Source: Stenotrophomonas terrae (GTDB lineage Bacteria > Pseudomonadota > Gammaproteobacteria > Xanthomonadales > Xanthomonadaceae). From it: a stretch of 64,000 bases of DNA. Every line of letters begins with the position of its first letter. Position 1 is the stretch's first letter. This document shows, in pieces, positions 55,669-64,000 of the stretch. Location: the NCBI RefSeq assembly GCF_001431465.1, contig NZ_LDJJ01000036.1:52554-116553 (forward strand). The letters run 5' to 3'. The position numbers and the translations under genes were made by a program. The notes beneath the pieces were generated by a model, which made no database searches, was not told the DNA's origin, and saw only the letters and a program-made list of their open reading frames with translations.

Positions 55669-55698
55669 ATGCGCGTCTGCCAGGCAACACCGCTTCTT

Positions 55699-55724
55699 GT
55701 AGGAGCGGCGTAAGCCGCGAAGCC
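55699..55724. repeat. Single GGAGCGG-type repeat
   Basis: GTAGGAGCGGCGTAAGCCGC followed by GAAGCC matches the family seen at 32476, 47139, 55760 and 56121. Here no inverse partner is found immediately downstream before the next copy at 55760. Confidence 0.75.
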
Positions 55725-55759
55725 GGCCGCGCATCCGACCAGGCAATGCCGCCTCTTTT

Positions 55760-56117
55760 GTGGGAGCGGCGTAAGCCGCGAAGCCAATGGCTTATCCGAT
55801 CAGGCGATATCTGTTCGCCGAAGGGGCAGGCCTGTTCGCCACGCTTCCCTGCGCCCAGACCATCAGGGCCACTCACGCATCGCCAGCTTCGCGGCTGACG
55901 CCGCTCCCACAAGGTCGGTGCTGCCGTCATGGATGCGGGCAATGCCCCTGCCGAGCATGGCTCGGCACTACACGGCTGCCGGCGCAAAAGGAAAGGCTGC
56001 AATCAGCCGCCTTTCAAGTACAGCTGCAGAACCGCGGCAAACCAATCGCACGATCCAGGATGGTCGGCATCATGCCGCTGGGCAGGCTGCTCTCGCCGTT
56101 CCACATGATGGCGATCT
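55760..56117. repeat. Tandem segmental duplication, unit 1
   Basis: This segment and 56121-56601 share the same order of parts: GGAGCGG repeat, ATCCGATCAGGCGAT, CCAGACxATCAGG, inverse repeat, SMAG half-element (55949-55971), CGCAAAAGGAAAGGC and then the end of a serine-hydrolase gene. By eye the copies are clearly homologous with scattered differences. Unit 1 lacks 135 bases present in unit 2 (56387-56521). The shared arrangement can only be explained by duplication. Confidence 0.8.
56036..56115 (-). pseudogene. Remnant of a serine-hydrolase gene 3' region
   Basis: These 80 bases match codons near the end of the hydrolase gene at 56522-56601, encoding the same peptide IAIMWNGESSLPSGMMPTIL and following residues on the minus strand. 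Only three substitutions are visible and all are synonymous. The stop codon and the last 40 or so codons have been deleted, and no upstream part of a second gene remains. The next bases are a GGAGCGG repeat. Confidence 0.75.
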
Positions 56118-56120
56118 TTT

Positions 56121-56334
56121 GTGGGAGCGGCGTCAGCCGCGAAGCCAGTGGCGCATCCGATCAGGCGATGTCTGTTCGTAGAAGGATCCGGCCTGTTCGA
56201 CCCTCCTCCCTGCGACCAGACGATCAGGGTTGCTCATACATCGCCAGCTTCGCGGCTGACGCCGCTCCCACAAGATCGGGGCTGGCGTCATGGTTGTACG
56301 GGTAATGCCCTTGCCGAGCACAGCTCGGCACTAC
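56121..56334. repeat. Non-coding part of duplication unit 2 with paired repeats
   Basis: An inverted pair of GGAGCGG-type repeats (56121-56146 and 56246-56271) is followed by a SMAG half-element with the core GCCGAGCACAGCTCGGC and terminal CTAC at 56313-56334. It matches unit 1 in order and spacing and lies downstream of the hydrolase gene. Confidence 0.8.
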
Positions 56335-56335
56335 G

Positions 56336-56365
56336 CAAAAGGAAAGGCGGCCATCGGCCGCCTTT
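56336..56365 (-). terminator. Intrinsic terminator of the serine hydrolase gene
   Basis: Read on the minus strand, AAAGGCGGCC and GGCCGCCTTT form a perfect 10-bp stem with a 3-base loop followed by CCTTTT. It lies 30 bases beyond the stop codon. A decayed copy of the same hairpin is present in unit 1 near 55990-56013. Confidence 0.85.
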
Positions 56366-56394
56366 CGGGTACTGCTGCAGAACCGCGTTGCGAC

Positions 56395-57810
56395 TCAGCG
56401 TGGTGAGGCCACCGCGCGATCGGAGGACGCGCCCTTCTTGCCGCCGCGTGCCGGCGCGGCATCTTCGGCCATCAGGTTGTCGGTGCCAAAATCGGTGTCC
56501 ACATCCAGCCAGCGCTGCGTCGGCAAACCAATCGCGCGGTCCAGGATGGTCGGCATCATGCCGCTGGGCAGGCTGCTCTCGCCGTTCCACATGATGGCAA
56601 TGCCCAGATCGCGTTCCGGCAGCAGCGCCACCAGGCCGCGATAACCCTGCACCGCACCGGCGTGGAAGACCACCTGGTGGCCGGAATAATCGAACACTCG
56701 CCAACCCAGCGCGTAACCGGCCGAGTCAAGCCGCTGGTGGCGCCAGCCCGAGCGCATTTCGCCCGGGGTGTTGATCAACGGCGCGTGCAGCGTTGCCAGC
56801 AACGGCGCAGGCAATACATCCGGACGGTGGCCGGTGTGAGCCAGCAACCATTGCGCCATGTCACTGGCACTGGCGTTGACGCCGGCGGCGGGGGCGACGC
56901 GGTAATAGGTGGGCTTGGGCGTCAGCGACACCCAGCCGTTACGGCTGCGCACATGCGGGCGCGCCCAGCGCGAGCTGGCCTGGATGCCGGCCAGGCCGAG
57001 GCTGGCGTCGTTCATGCCCAGCGGCTTGAGGATGCGCTTCTCGACAGCCTGCTCATAGAAACTGCCCGAGGCCGCGAACACCACATCACCGACCAGGCTG
57101 AAGGCGACGTTCTGATAGGAATAGCATTCGCCGGGCGCACACTTGAGCGGTGCGCTGGCCAGCTTCTGGGTCAGCGAGTAGTAGTCGGCATTGGCCTCGA
57201 CATCGCGGTCATAGGCATTGCTGGTCAGGCCGACGCGTTGGCTCAGTACGTCGGCCACGGTCAGCTTGTCGGTCGCTTCGGGGGTGGACAGGCGGAAGCC
57301 GGGCACGTAATCGGTGACCTTGCTGTCCCAGCGCAGGGTGCCATCGTTGACCAGCAGCCCGGCCATGGTGCCGGCAAAGGCCTTGGACAGCGACGCAAGC
57401 CGGAACACGGTGTGCGCGTCGACCTGCTGTGGGTTGCTGATGTCGGTGACGCCATAGCCACGTGCCGACAGCACCCGCCCGTTCTGGACGATGGCCATGG
57501 CCATGCCGGGGACGCGGTTGCCGTAGGTCAGCTGTTCGGCCAGTGACTCGATGGCGGCGACATTGAAGTCGGCCGGCAAGGCTTGCACCTGGTCCGGGCG
57601 CAGCGCGGTGCGATAAGGCATCGGTTGCGTCGGCGACTGGCTGGGCGCGTTCTCCAGGTTCACCGGCAACACCGTGGCGGCCGGTGCGGCGGCTGGCAGG
57701 GTGGTGTGGGTTGGAGTCTGCGCGGTAGACGACAATGCGAAGGGCATCAACACCCCCAGCAATCCCGATGCCACCGGACGAATGTACCGGCGCGTGCTCT
57801 TGTCTTTCAT
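56395..57810 (-). CDS. Exported beta-lactamase-family serine hydrolase
   Basis: The 471-residue protein has an N-terminal signal region (GLLGVLMPFALSSTAQ). It carries the class C beta-lactamase/penicillin-binding fold: SxxK as RLASLSKAF (nucleophile Ser), YxN as YSYQNVAFS, and the third box VFHAGAVQGY. Such proteins are usually esterases or D-amino peptidases; beta-lactam resistance cannot be inferred. The ATG at 57810 (MKDKSTRR) is preferred over an open frame to 57897. The terminal 40 residues are Lys/Ala-rich. It is divergent from lemA. Confidence 0.88.
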   Translation of the reverse strand: MKDKSTRRYIRPVASGLLGVLMPFALSSTAQTPTHTTLPAAAPAATVLPVNLENAPSQSPTQPMPYRTALRPDQVQALPADFNVAAIESLAEQLTYGNRVPGMAMAIVQNGRVLSARGYGVTDISNPQQVDAHTVFRLASLSKAFAGTMAGLLVNDGTLRWDSKVTDYVPGFRLSTPEATDKLTVADVLSQRVGLTSNAYDRDVEANADYYSLTQKLASAPLKCAPGECYSYQNVAFSLVGDVVFAASGSFYEQAVEKRILKPLGMNDASLGLAGIQASSRWARPHVRSRNGWVSLTPKPTYYRVAPAAGVNASASDMAQWLLAHTGHRPDVLPAPLLATLHAPLINTPGEMRSGWRHQRLDSAGYALGWRVFDYSGHQVVFHAGAVQGYRGLVALLPERDLGIAIMWNGESSLPSGMMPTILDRAIGLPTQRWLDVDTDFGTDNLMAEDAAPARGGKKGASSDRAVASPR

Positions 57811-57889
57811 CGTGATCGGTGCCTGTAAGCTACTGCTGTCGGCGATTCTAGCGCCGCTTTTCATCAATGCACAAACGGGGAGAGAATGA

Positions 57890-58495
57890 ATGGGCATCGC
57901 GTTGATATTGCTGGTCTTTCTTGTGGTGGTTGTCGCAGTTGTCGCGGCCGGCGTGGGGATCTACAACGGGCTGGTACGGGCCCGCAACGGCTACAAGAAC
58001 GCATTTGCGCAGATCGACGTGCAGTTGCAGCGGCGTTTTGACCTGATTCCGAACCTGGTGGAGACCGCCAAGGCCTATATGGGCCATGAGCGGCAGACGC
58101 TGGAGGCGGTGATCGCCGCGCGCAGTGCCGCGCAGTCAGGTCTGGCCGCGGCCAAGGCCGATCCGGGCGATGCGGCGGCAATGGCGCAGCTGGCCGCCTC
58201 ACAGGGGCAGTTGAACGGTGTCTTGGGCCGCTTGATGGCGGTGGCCGAGGCCTACCCGGAGCTGAAAGCCAATCAGAACATGATGCAGCTCAGTGAAGAA
58301 CTCGCCAGCACCGAGAACAAGGTGGCGTTCGCGCGCCAGGCTTACAACGATGCGGTGATGGGTTACAACAATCGTCGCGAGACCTTCCCGGCCAATATCT
58401 TTGCCGACATGTTCAATTTCTCGACCGCGGCCTTGCTGGACATCCCGCTGGAGAAGCGCGAGCAGGTGCGTGAGGCGCCCAAGGTGCAGTTCTGA
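57890..58495 (+). CDS. lemA: LemA family membrane protein
   Basis: The 201-residue protein has one N-terminal transmembrane helix (LILLVFLVVVVAVVAAGVGI). A helical-bundle domain follows, with the LemA signatures VQLQRRFDLIPNLVETAKAY and NNRRETFPANIFADMFNF. A GGGGAGAG site lies before the ATG. The M48 protease gene follows 30 bases later, a common pairing. The cellular role is not settled. Confidence 0.92.
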   Translation: MGIALILLVFLVVVVAVVAAGVGIYNGLVRARNGYKNAFAQIDVQLQRRFDLIPNLVETAKAYMGHERQTLEAVIAARSAAQSGLAAAKADPGDAAAMAQLAASQGQLNGVLGRLMAVAEAYPELKANQNMMQLSEELASTENKVAFARQAYNDAVMGYNNRRETFPANIFADMFNFSTAALLDIPLEKREQVREAPKVQF

Positions 58496-58525
58496 ATCTG
58501 ACGCGGGCGTGACAGGGGGCGCGGG

Positions 58526-60454
58526 ATGAACTTCTTCGAACACCAGGCACAGGCGCGGCGCAATTCCGCGCGGCTGGTGCTGTTGTTCGCCTTGGCGGTG
58601 ACCGCCATCGTGGCGATGGTGGATGTGCTGGTGTGGTTGAGCACCGGCAGTCCGCGCATGGTGCTGTGGAGCAGCCTGCTGACGCTGGCGGTGATCGGCC
58701 TGGCGTCGCTGTACCGGATCCACTCGCTGCGTGCTGGCGGTGAGGTGGTGGCGGTGCAGCTGGGTGGCACCGAGGTTACCGCCGATACCCGCGACCCCGG
58801 CCTGCGGCGCCTGCGCAACGTGGTGGAAGAGATCGCCATCGCCTCCGGCGTGCCGATGCCGCGCCTGTATGTTTTGGAACAGGACGCCGGCATCAATGCT
58901 TTCGCTGCTGGCTATTCGCCGGCTGACGCGACCATTGCGGTCACCCGTGGCGCCTTGCAGCGGCTCAACCGCGACGAGCTGCAGGGGGTGATCGCGCATG
59001 AGTTCAGCCACATCCTCAATGGCGACATGCGCTTGAACATCCGCCTGATGGGCGTGCTGTTCGGCATCCTCATGCTCAGCGTGATCGGCAAGCGGGTACT
59101 GATGCATACGGGCGGCGGCAGTCGGGTGCGGCTCGGGCGCGTCGGCGCACCGGTGCTGGTGCTGCTGGCGATCGCGCTGGCAGGCATTGCCATCGGCAGC
59201 ATCGGGGTGTTCTTCGGGCGGCTGATCAAGGCAGCGGTGTCGCGCCAGCGCGAAATCCTGGCCGATGCCTCGGCGGTACAGTTCACCCGCCAGACCGAAG
59301 GCCTGGCCGGTGCATTGAAGAAGATCGGCGGGCTGGACGAGGGCTCGCACCTGGCCGACCGCGCCGGTGCCGAGGAGGTCAGCCATATGCTGTTTAGCGA
59401 AGGGCTGCGTCTGTCCAGCTGGTTTGCCACGCATCCGCCCTTGCTGGATCGCATCCAACGCCTGCAGCCCGGCTTCCGCGCCGAACAGCTGCAGACACTG
59501 CGCGGCAGCTGGTTCAGTGCGCCGCCCGATGGCCTTGCCGAAGATCGCGCGCTCGGCCTGGCCGGGCATGACGTGGCCAGCGTCGATGCGCTGTTGCCGA
59601 CCCTGCCGGGGATGCCGCACCAAGTGCGCGTGGATCCGGCACAGGTAGCCGCGCAGGTGGCCACACCAGCTGACGATGACTACCAGCAGGCGGTACGCCT
59701 CGCCGGCAGTCTGCCTGCGCCGCTGCGCGCGCTGGCTGGCGACCGTGCTGCGGCACAGCCCTTGTTGCTGGCAATGCTGCTGGATGCCGATGCAGCAGTT
59801 GTCGCGCAGCAGCGCGAGGCCGTGCGCAGACAGTTGGGTGAGGCGATGGCCGACAGCGTGATGCAGCTGGCAACAGGACCGTTGCGTGATCTGCAGGCGG
59901 CGCTGCGGCTGCCATTGGCGGCGCTGGCGTTCCCAACCCTGCGCAGCCTGCCGCGGCCGCAGCTGGATGCGTTCATGCGCTGCATTGAAGCGCTGACACA
60001 TGCGGATGGCCGCATCTCCCTGTTCGAGTACTGTCTGTCGCGGCTGTTGCTGGTGCAGGTACAGGCGGCGTTGGATCCCTCGCGTCATCTGCACTTCGGC
60101 CGCCGCAAGACCACCAGCGTGCAGAAGGAGTTCGCCACGCTGCTGGCCGTGGTCGCGCGCGCCGGCAACCCCGGTGATGAGGCCTCGGCGCGCCGTGCCT
60201 ACCTGGCCGGCCTGCAGCGCATCCTGCCGCAGGATCACCTGCCTTACGCGCCGCCCGCCAACGGTGTGCTGGCACTGGACGCGGTGTGGGGGCCGCTGGA
60301 TTCGATGGATCCCTTGGCCAAGCAGCTGCTGGTGGAAGCGGTGACTGCAACCGTCAGCCACAACCAGCGCGTCAACGTCGCCGAGGCCGAGTTGCTGCGG
60401 ACCATCTGCGCCACCTTGCATTGCCCGTTGCCGGCGATGCTGCAGGTGGCCTGA
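58526..60454 (+). CDS. M48 family metalloprotease with long C-terminal extension
   Basis: The 642-residue membrane protease resembles HtpX. Two N-terminal hydrophobic segments precede the zinc site HEFSH at residues 158-162 (VIAHEFSHILNGDMRLN), and AGINAFAAG and ILADASAVQFTRQ are conserved. After about residue 290 there is a roughly 350-residue helical extension with FMRCIEALTHADGRISLFEY, which recalls TerB-like domains. It probably degrades membrane or envelope proteins. It is cotranscribed with lemA. Confidence 0.88.
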   Translation: MNFFEHQAQARRNSARLVLLFALAVTAIVAMVDVLVWLSTGSPRMVLWSSLLTLAVIGLASLYRIHSLRAGGEVVAVQLGGTEVTADTRDPGLRRLRNVVEEIAIASGVPMPRLYVLEQDAGINAFAAGYSPADATIAVTRGALQRLNRDELQGVIAHEFSHILNGDMRLNIRLMGVLFGILMLSVIGKRVLMHTGGGSRVRLGRVGAPVLVLLAIALAGIAIGSIGVFFGRLIKAAVSRQREILADASAVQFTRQTEGLAGALKKIGGLDEGSHLADRAGAEEVSHMLFSEGLRLSSWFATHPPLLDRIQRLQPGFRAEQLQTLRGSWFSAPPDGLAEDRALGLAGHDVASVDALLPTLPGMPHQVRVDPAQVAAQVATPADDDYQQAVRLAGSLPAPLRALAGDRAAAQPLLLAMLLDADAAVVAQQREAVRRQLGEAMADSVMQLATGPLRDLQAALRLPLAALAFPTLRSLPRPQLDAFMRCIEALTHADGRISLFEYCLSRLLLVQVQAALDPSRHLHFGRRKTTSVQKEFATLLAVVARAGNPGDEASARRAYLAGLQRILPQDHLPYAPPANGVLALDAVWGPLDSMDPLAKQLLVEAVTATVSHNQRVNVAEAELLRTICATLHCPLPAMLQVA

Positions 60455-60554
60455 GGGTCGGCGTGTTTTCGCTTCGGCCGGTTTCTGTGCGGGCAGCCGA
60501 CAGCAGCGCCGCGTGTGGGGAATGATTGCTTCCCCGCCTCAGGAACCCGGGTGT

Positions 60555-62138
60555 TTACCCCAGGATCAAGCTCGCCGCGCGCTCGGCGATCATGATGGTC
60601 GGCGCATTGGTGTTGCCACTGACCAGGGTCGGCATCACCGAGGCGTCGACAACCCGCAGGCCGTCGATGCCGCGCACCCGCAGCTGCGGGTCGACCACGG
60701 CAGCGTCGTCACTGCCCATCCGGCATGTGCCGATCGGGTGGTAGATGGTTTCGGCCTTGGCACGGATGAAGGCTTCCAGTCCGGCATCGTCCAACCGCTC
60801 ATTTGCCGGGAACAACGGTGCCTTGCGCCAGGGGGCAAACGCCGCCTGCTGCAGGATGTCGCGGCTCAAGCGCGCGGCCTCGACCATCATCTTCATGTCG
60901 AAACCTTCGGCATCGCTCAGGTAATTGGCGTGGATGCGCGCCGGAGCGGCCGGGTCGGCGCTGTGCAGGCCGATGTGACCGCGGCTGCGCGGGTGCAGGT
61001 AGCAGGCATGCAAGGTGTAGCCGTCGCCGGGCAGGCGGTGACGGCCATGGTTGTCCAGCATCGCCGGGACGAAGTGGAACTGGATGTCGGCACGTTCGTC
61101 CGGCGCGAAGCGCGAGCGTACGAAACCACCGGCCTCGGCCACGTTGCTGGTGCCGGCGCCACGGTGGCCACGCAGGAAGTAGTTCAGGCCGATCATCACT
61201 TCGCTGGCGCGGTCGTAGCTGACGCCCGGCACCGTGCGGTACAGCGTGCAGATATCCAGATGGTCCTGCAGGTTGGCGCCGACGCCGGGTTGGTCCAACT
61301 GCACGTCGATGCCATGCGCGCGCAGCGCATCGGCCGGGCCAATGCCGGACAGCATCAGCAGCTGTGGTGAGTTGATCGCGCCGGCACTGAGCAGGACTTC
61401 GGCGGCGGCGCGGAACTGCTCGCGTTTGCCGCCCACGCGCAGATGCACGCCGGTAACGCGCCCTGCGTCGATCTGCAGCCGTTCCACCAAGGCTCCGGTG
61501 AGTACCTGCAGATTTGCACGCGCGCGCACTGGAGCGAGATACGCGGCCGCTGAGGAGCAACGCGCACCATTCTTCTGCGTGACCTGGTACAGGCCTACAC
61601 CTTGGTGCTGGACGCCGTTGAAGTCGTTGTTGTGGTTGTAACCGGCCTGCTGCCCGGCGGCGATGAAGGCATGGCTGAGTGGATTGACGTAACGCAGGTC
61701 GGACACCTGCAAGGGACCGGCGGCGCCGTGCAGCGCATCGGCACCGCGCGCGTTGCCTTCGCTGTGACGGAACCACGGCAGCACGCTGTCCCAGTTCCAG
61801 CCGCTGGCGCCGGCCTGCGCCCAACGGTTGTAGTCGCCGGGCACGCCACGCACGTAGCACATCGCGTTGATCGAGCTTGAACCGCCCAGTACCTTGCCGC
61901 GCGGCCACCACAGACGCCGATTGCCCAGCGCCGGCTCGGGCTCGGTGTCGTAGCTCCAGTTGACGCGGCGGTTGTTGACCAGCCGGGCGATGCCGGCCGG
62001 CATGTGGATGAAGGGATGCCAGTCGCGCGGCCCCGCCTCGATCAGCAGTACCCGCAGTTGCGGATCGGCACTGAGCCGGTTGGCCAGCACGCAGCCGGCC
62101 GAGCCCGCGCCGACGATGATGTAGTCAAATTCCTTCAC
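60555..62138 (-). CDS. GMC family FAD-dependent oxidoreductase
   Basis: The 527-residue flavoprotein has the FAD-binding motif FDYIIVGAGSAGCVLANRL and the GMC signature WWPRGKVLGGSSSINAM. The C-terminal substrate domain contains IYHPIGTCRMG. It is choline/alcohol dehydrogenase-like, but the substrate is unknown. The start is chosen as GTG 62138 because AAGGGGAAA lies 4-5 bases upstream; ATG 62156 is an alternative. The betaine pathway genes are not nearby, so betA is not proposed. Confidence 0.88.
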   Translation of the reverse strand: MKEFDYIIVGAGSAGCVLANRLSADPQLRVLLIEAGPRDWHPFIHMPAGIARLVNNRRVNWSYDTEPEPALGNRRLWWPRGKVLGGSSSINAMCYVRGVPGDYNRWAQAGASGWNWDSVLPWFRHSEGNARGADALHGAAGPLQVSDLRYVNPLSHAFIAAGQQAGYNHNNDFNGVQHQGVGLYQVTQKNGARCSSAAAYLAPVRARANLQVLTGALVERLQIDAGRVTGVHLRVGGKREQFRAAAEVLLSAGAINSPQLLMLSGIGPADALRAHGIDVQLDQPGVGANLQDHLDICTLYRTVPGVSYDRASEVMIGLNYFLRGHRGAGTSNVAEAGGFVRSRFAPDERADIQFHFVPAMLDNHGRHRLPGDGYTLHACYLHPRSRGHIGLHSADPAAPARIHANYLSDAEGFDMKMMVEAARLSRDILQQAAFAPWRKAPLFPANERLDDAGLEAFIRAKAETIYHPIGTCRMGSDDAAVVDPQLRVRGIDGLRVVDASVMPTLVSGNTNAPTIMIAERAASLILG

Positions 62139-62303
62139 GGCTTTCCCCTTTCCCATGCTTGAGGATAGAACGGCACGTTGTGTGGGAGTAAGCCCTGGCG
62201 CACTGGCGATGTTGCAGTGCATTAGATAACGTACGCGCTCCGCCGAACCCCCGGAGTTTCCGATGCCGCCGTCCTCTCGCCACCCGCAGTGCCGGGGTGC
62301 CGC

Positions 62304-63629
62304 ATGACCGCTATGCGCGGATCCGGTGCGCAGTCCCTGCTGCACGCGCTGCGCGGCTCACCGCCGCTGTGGTGGTCGTTCCTGTACTTCTTCTGCCTGC
62401 TCAGCGGCTACTACGTGCTGCGCCCGGTGCGCGAGGCGATGGCGGCCTCGTCCAACATGGATACCTTGTTCCCACCGGGATTGATTGCCTGGTTCGCGGC
62501 GCATGGCATGCCGTTGAAGGATTTCACCCTGCAGTTCCTGTTCTCCTGCGTATTCCTGATCATGCTGGTGCTGCAGCCACTGTACGGCTGGCTGGTCAGC
62601 CGCTACCCGCGGCGGGTGTTCCTGCCGCTGGTGTATGGCTTTTTCATCTTCACCCTGTTGGTCTTCTACGCGATGTTCAATGCCGGCGTGCCGGGGCGGG
62701 GCATGGCGTTCTTCTTCTGGATCACCGTTTTCAACCTGTTCGCGGTGGCGGTGTTCTGGAGCTTCATGGCCGACGTGTTCTCCAACGCGCAGGCACGGGC
62801 GTATTACGGCTATATCGGTGCGGCCGGTACGGTGGGGGCATTCCTCGGGCCGATCATCACCAGCTCGCTGGTGCAACGGGTGGGCATCGCCAACCTGATG
62901 CTGGTGTCGGCCGGTTTCCTGTCGATCTGCCTGTTCTGCATCTGGCGGCTGCGGCCATGGGCGGTGCAGCGTGAGCGCGAGCAGCAGCTGGCTGACGGCG
63001 AACAGCCGATGGGCGGCAGTGTGTTCGATGGGCTTAAGCTGATCGCGCGCGAGCCGCTGCTGCGTTGGCTGGCGCTGATGGTGGTGTTCGGGGTGGGCGT
63101 GGGCACCATGCTTTACAACGAGCAGGCAGCGATCGCCCGCCGCCTGATCACCGACCCGGCCGAGAGCACCGCGTTCTATTCGCGCATCGACCTGGCGGTG
63201 AACGCGCTGACCCTGGTGATCCAGTTGGGGCTGACCCGCTGGTTGCTGTCGCGCTATGGTGTGGCCCCGGCACTGCTGATCCCGGGGCTGGCGATCATTG
63301 TCGGGTTCTCGGTATTGGCGGCCTCGCCGTTTCCGCTGATGGTGGCGGTGGTGCAGGTGCTGACGCGCGCCAGTGAGTTCTCACTGGGCAAGCCGGCGCG
63401 CGAGACGATCTATACGCGTGTGGACCGGCAATGGCGCTACAAGGCGGGGGCGGCCATCGATACGGTGCTCTACCGCGGTGCCGACCTGACCTTTGCGTGG
63501 GTGCACAAGGGCCTGTCGCTGTTTGGGTCCCGGGCCGTGTTCATTGGCGGCGCGGCGGTGGCGGTACTGATGACGCTGTCGGCGCTGGGCGTATTGCGCG
63601 AAGAGAAGAAGCTGCCGCAGGATCGCTGA
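62304..63629 (+). CDS. ADP/ATP-carrier-like major facilitator transporter
   Basis: The 441-residue integral membrane protein has 12 predicted helices. The N-terminal region has FLYFFCLLSGYYVLRPVREA, and a middle part has FWSFMADVFSNAQARAYYGY and AGTVGAFLGPIITSSL. The pattern resembles the ATP/ADP translocase (NTT)-like clade of MFS transporters found in free-living bacteria, whose substrates are mostly unknown. The ATG at 62304 is the likely start. It is divergent from the GMC gene. Confidence 0.82.
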   Translation: MTAMRGSGAQSLLHALRGSPPLWWSFLYFFCLLSGYYVLRPVREAMAASSNMDTLFPPGLIAWFAAHGMPLKDFTLQFLFSCVFLIMLVLQPLYGWLVSRYPRRVFLPLVYGFFIFTLLVFYAMFNAGVPGRGMAFFFWITVFNLFAVAVFWSFMADVFSNAQARAYYGYIGAAGTVGAFLGPIITSSLVQRVGIANLMLVSAGFLSICLFCIWRLRPWAVQREREQQLADGEQPMGGSVFDGLKLIAREPLLRWLALMVVFGVGVGTMLYNEQAAIARRLITDPAESTAFYSRIDLAVNALTLVIQLGLTRWLLSRYGVAPALLIPGLAIIVGFSVLAASPFPLMVAVVQVLTRASEFSLGKPARETIYTRVDRQWRYKAGAAIDTVLYRGADLTFAWVHKGLSLFGSRAVFIGGAAVAVLMTLSALGVLREEKKLPQDR

Positions 63630-63672
63630 GTGATTCCCTGCGGCGGGTTTGCCGCTGAGTTTTCAGGAAGAA

Positions 63673-64000
63673 ATGCCGATGAGCGTATTGGCCTTGTCTG
63701 GATTGCTGGTGACGCTGCTGGTGGCAGCGTTGCACGTGTATTTCCTGGTGTTGGAAATGTTCCTGTGGACCAAACCGCTGGGTTTGAAGACCTTCCGCAA
63801 TACGCCGGAGAAGGCACAGGCCACGCGGGTGCTGGCGGCAAACCAGGGGCTTTACAACGGCTTCCTCGCTGCCGGCATCGTCGCCGGGCTGGTATTGGCA
63901 CAGCCGGTGCTGGTGACGTTCTCGCTGGTCTGCGTGGTGGTGGCCGGCGCGTATGGCGCTTACAGCGTGAACCGGCGGATCTTCTTCATCCAGGCACTAC
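63673..64000 (+). CDS. DUF1304 family membrane protein (truncated by window end)
   Basis: The visible 109 residues have hydrophobic helices (LLVTLLVAALHVYFLVLEMF and others) and the DUF1304 motif FLWTKPLGLKTF with the Asn-rich NQGLYNGFLAAG. AGGAAGAA precedes the first ATG at 63673; a second in-frame ATG is at 63679. Only about ten C-terminal residues are missing beyond the window. Function unknown. Confidence 0.85.
   Translation, partial: MPMSVLALSGLLVTLLVAALHVYFLVLEMFLWTKPLGLKTFRNTPEKAQATRVLAANQGLYNGFLAAGIVAGLVLAQPVLVTFSLVCVVVAGAYGAYSVNRRIFFIQAL

Noticed and set aside
56395..57810. Beta-lactamase resistance gene
   Set aside because: SxxK, YxN and HxG motifs occur in many esterases and peptidases of this fold. 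Nothing here distinguishes a true class C beta-lactamase, and the extra Lys/Ala tail is unusual for one.
60513..61370. A 285-codon plus-strand frame opposite the GMC oxidoreductase
   Set aside because: The minus-strand frame has the FAD and GMC motifs; this one is a shadow.

Overview
The window reads as a continuous chromosomal segment of a high-GC gammaproteobacterium of the Xanthomonadaceae, most likely Stenotrophomonas. Three things support this. The gene orders are typical of the group: tolQRAB-pal-cpoB-queE-queC-tRNA-Lys, and tonB-gshB divergent from pilGHIJL. The intergenic regions carry palindromes of the SMAG type, bounded by GTAG and CTAC, including a four-unit tandem array. A second palindromic repeat family with the core GGAGCGGCGTAAGCCGCGAAGC is also common here. 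I see no insertion sequence, prophage, integrase, CRISPR array or toxin-antitoxin module, so this is mostly core genome.

Layout. 1-6.9 kb: end of a probable ybgC, the Tol-Pal envelope operon, two queuosine genes and tRNA-Lys with a clear terminator. 7-12 kb: a secreted DUF5694 protein divergent from an ECF sigma factor and its partner Ser/Thr kinase with a TPR-like output region. 12-20.4 kb: recQ, the SMAG array, dps, the giant helicase gene hrpA and two small exported proteins. 20.4-26.4 kb: relA, a membrane-anchored helical-repeat protein and a two-domain glycosyltransferase. 26.5-32.5 kb: mrcB (PBP1B), a TPR lipoprotein, a DinG/YoaA helicase and tsaB. 32.7-34.6 kb: tonB and gshB on the minus strand. 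34.8-47.0 kb: the twitching-motility chemosensory cluster pilG-pilH-pilI-pilJ-pilL, followed by a degenerate CheB-like gene and a CheW-like gene. 47.3-52.5 kb: rsmE, nudE-cysQ, mazG-ynfA, a DUF962 protein and qmcA-nfeD. 52.6-55.6 kb: gcvT, gcvH, a 740-base non-coding stretch and a lysine-rich histone H1-like gene. 55.6-64 kb: a tandem segmental duplication carrying a broken gene end, a beta-lactamase-fold serine hydrolase, lemA, an M48 protease, a GMC oxidoreductase, an ADP/ATP-carrier-like transporter and a truncated DUF1304 gene.

The genes form several functional groups. These are the envelope (Tol-Pal, PBP1B, TonB, LemA/M48, QmcA/NfeD), tRNA modification (QueE, QueC, TsaB), nucleotide and stress control (RelA, MazG, NudE, CysQ, Dps) and surface motility (Pil-Chp).

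The observations most worth following are: (1) a Pil-Chp cluster with no PilK methyltransferase gene and a CheB domain that has lost its catalytic Ser and His; (2) a structured leader or small RNA upstream of the H1-like gene with two mutually exclusive helices; (3) a tandem duplication that left a fossil of a serine-hydrolase 3' end; (4) a 24-codon ORF coupled to pilL; and (5) the SMAG array, with one further SMAG copy supplying the rsmE stop codon.
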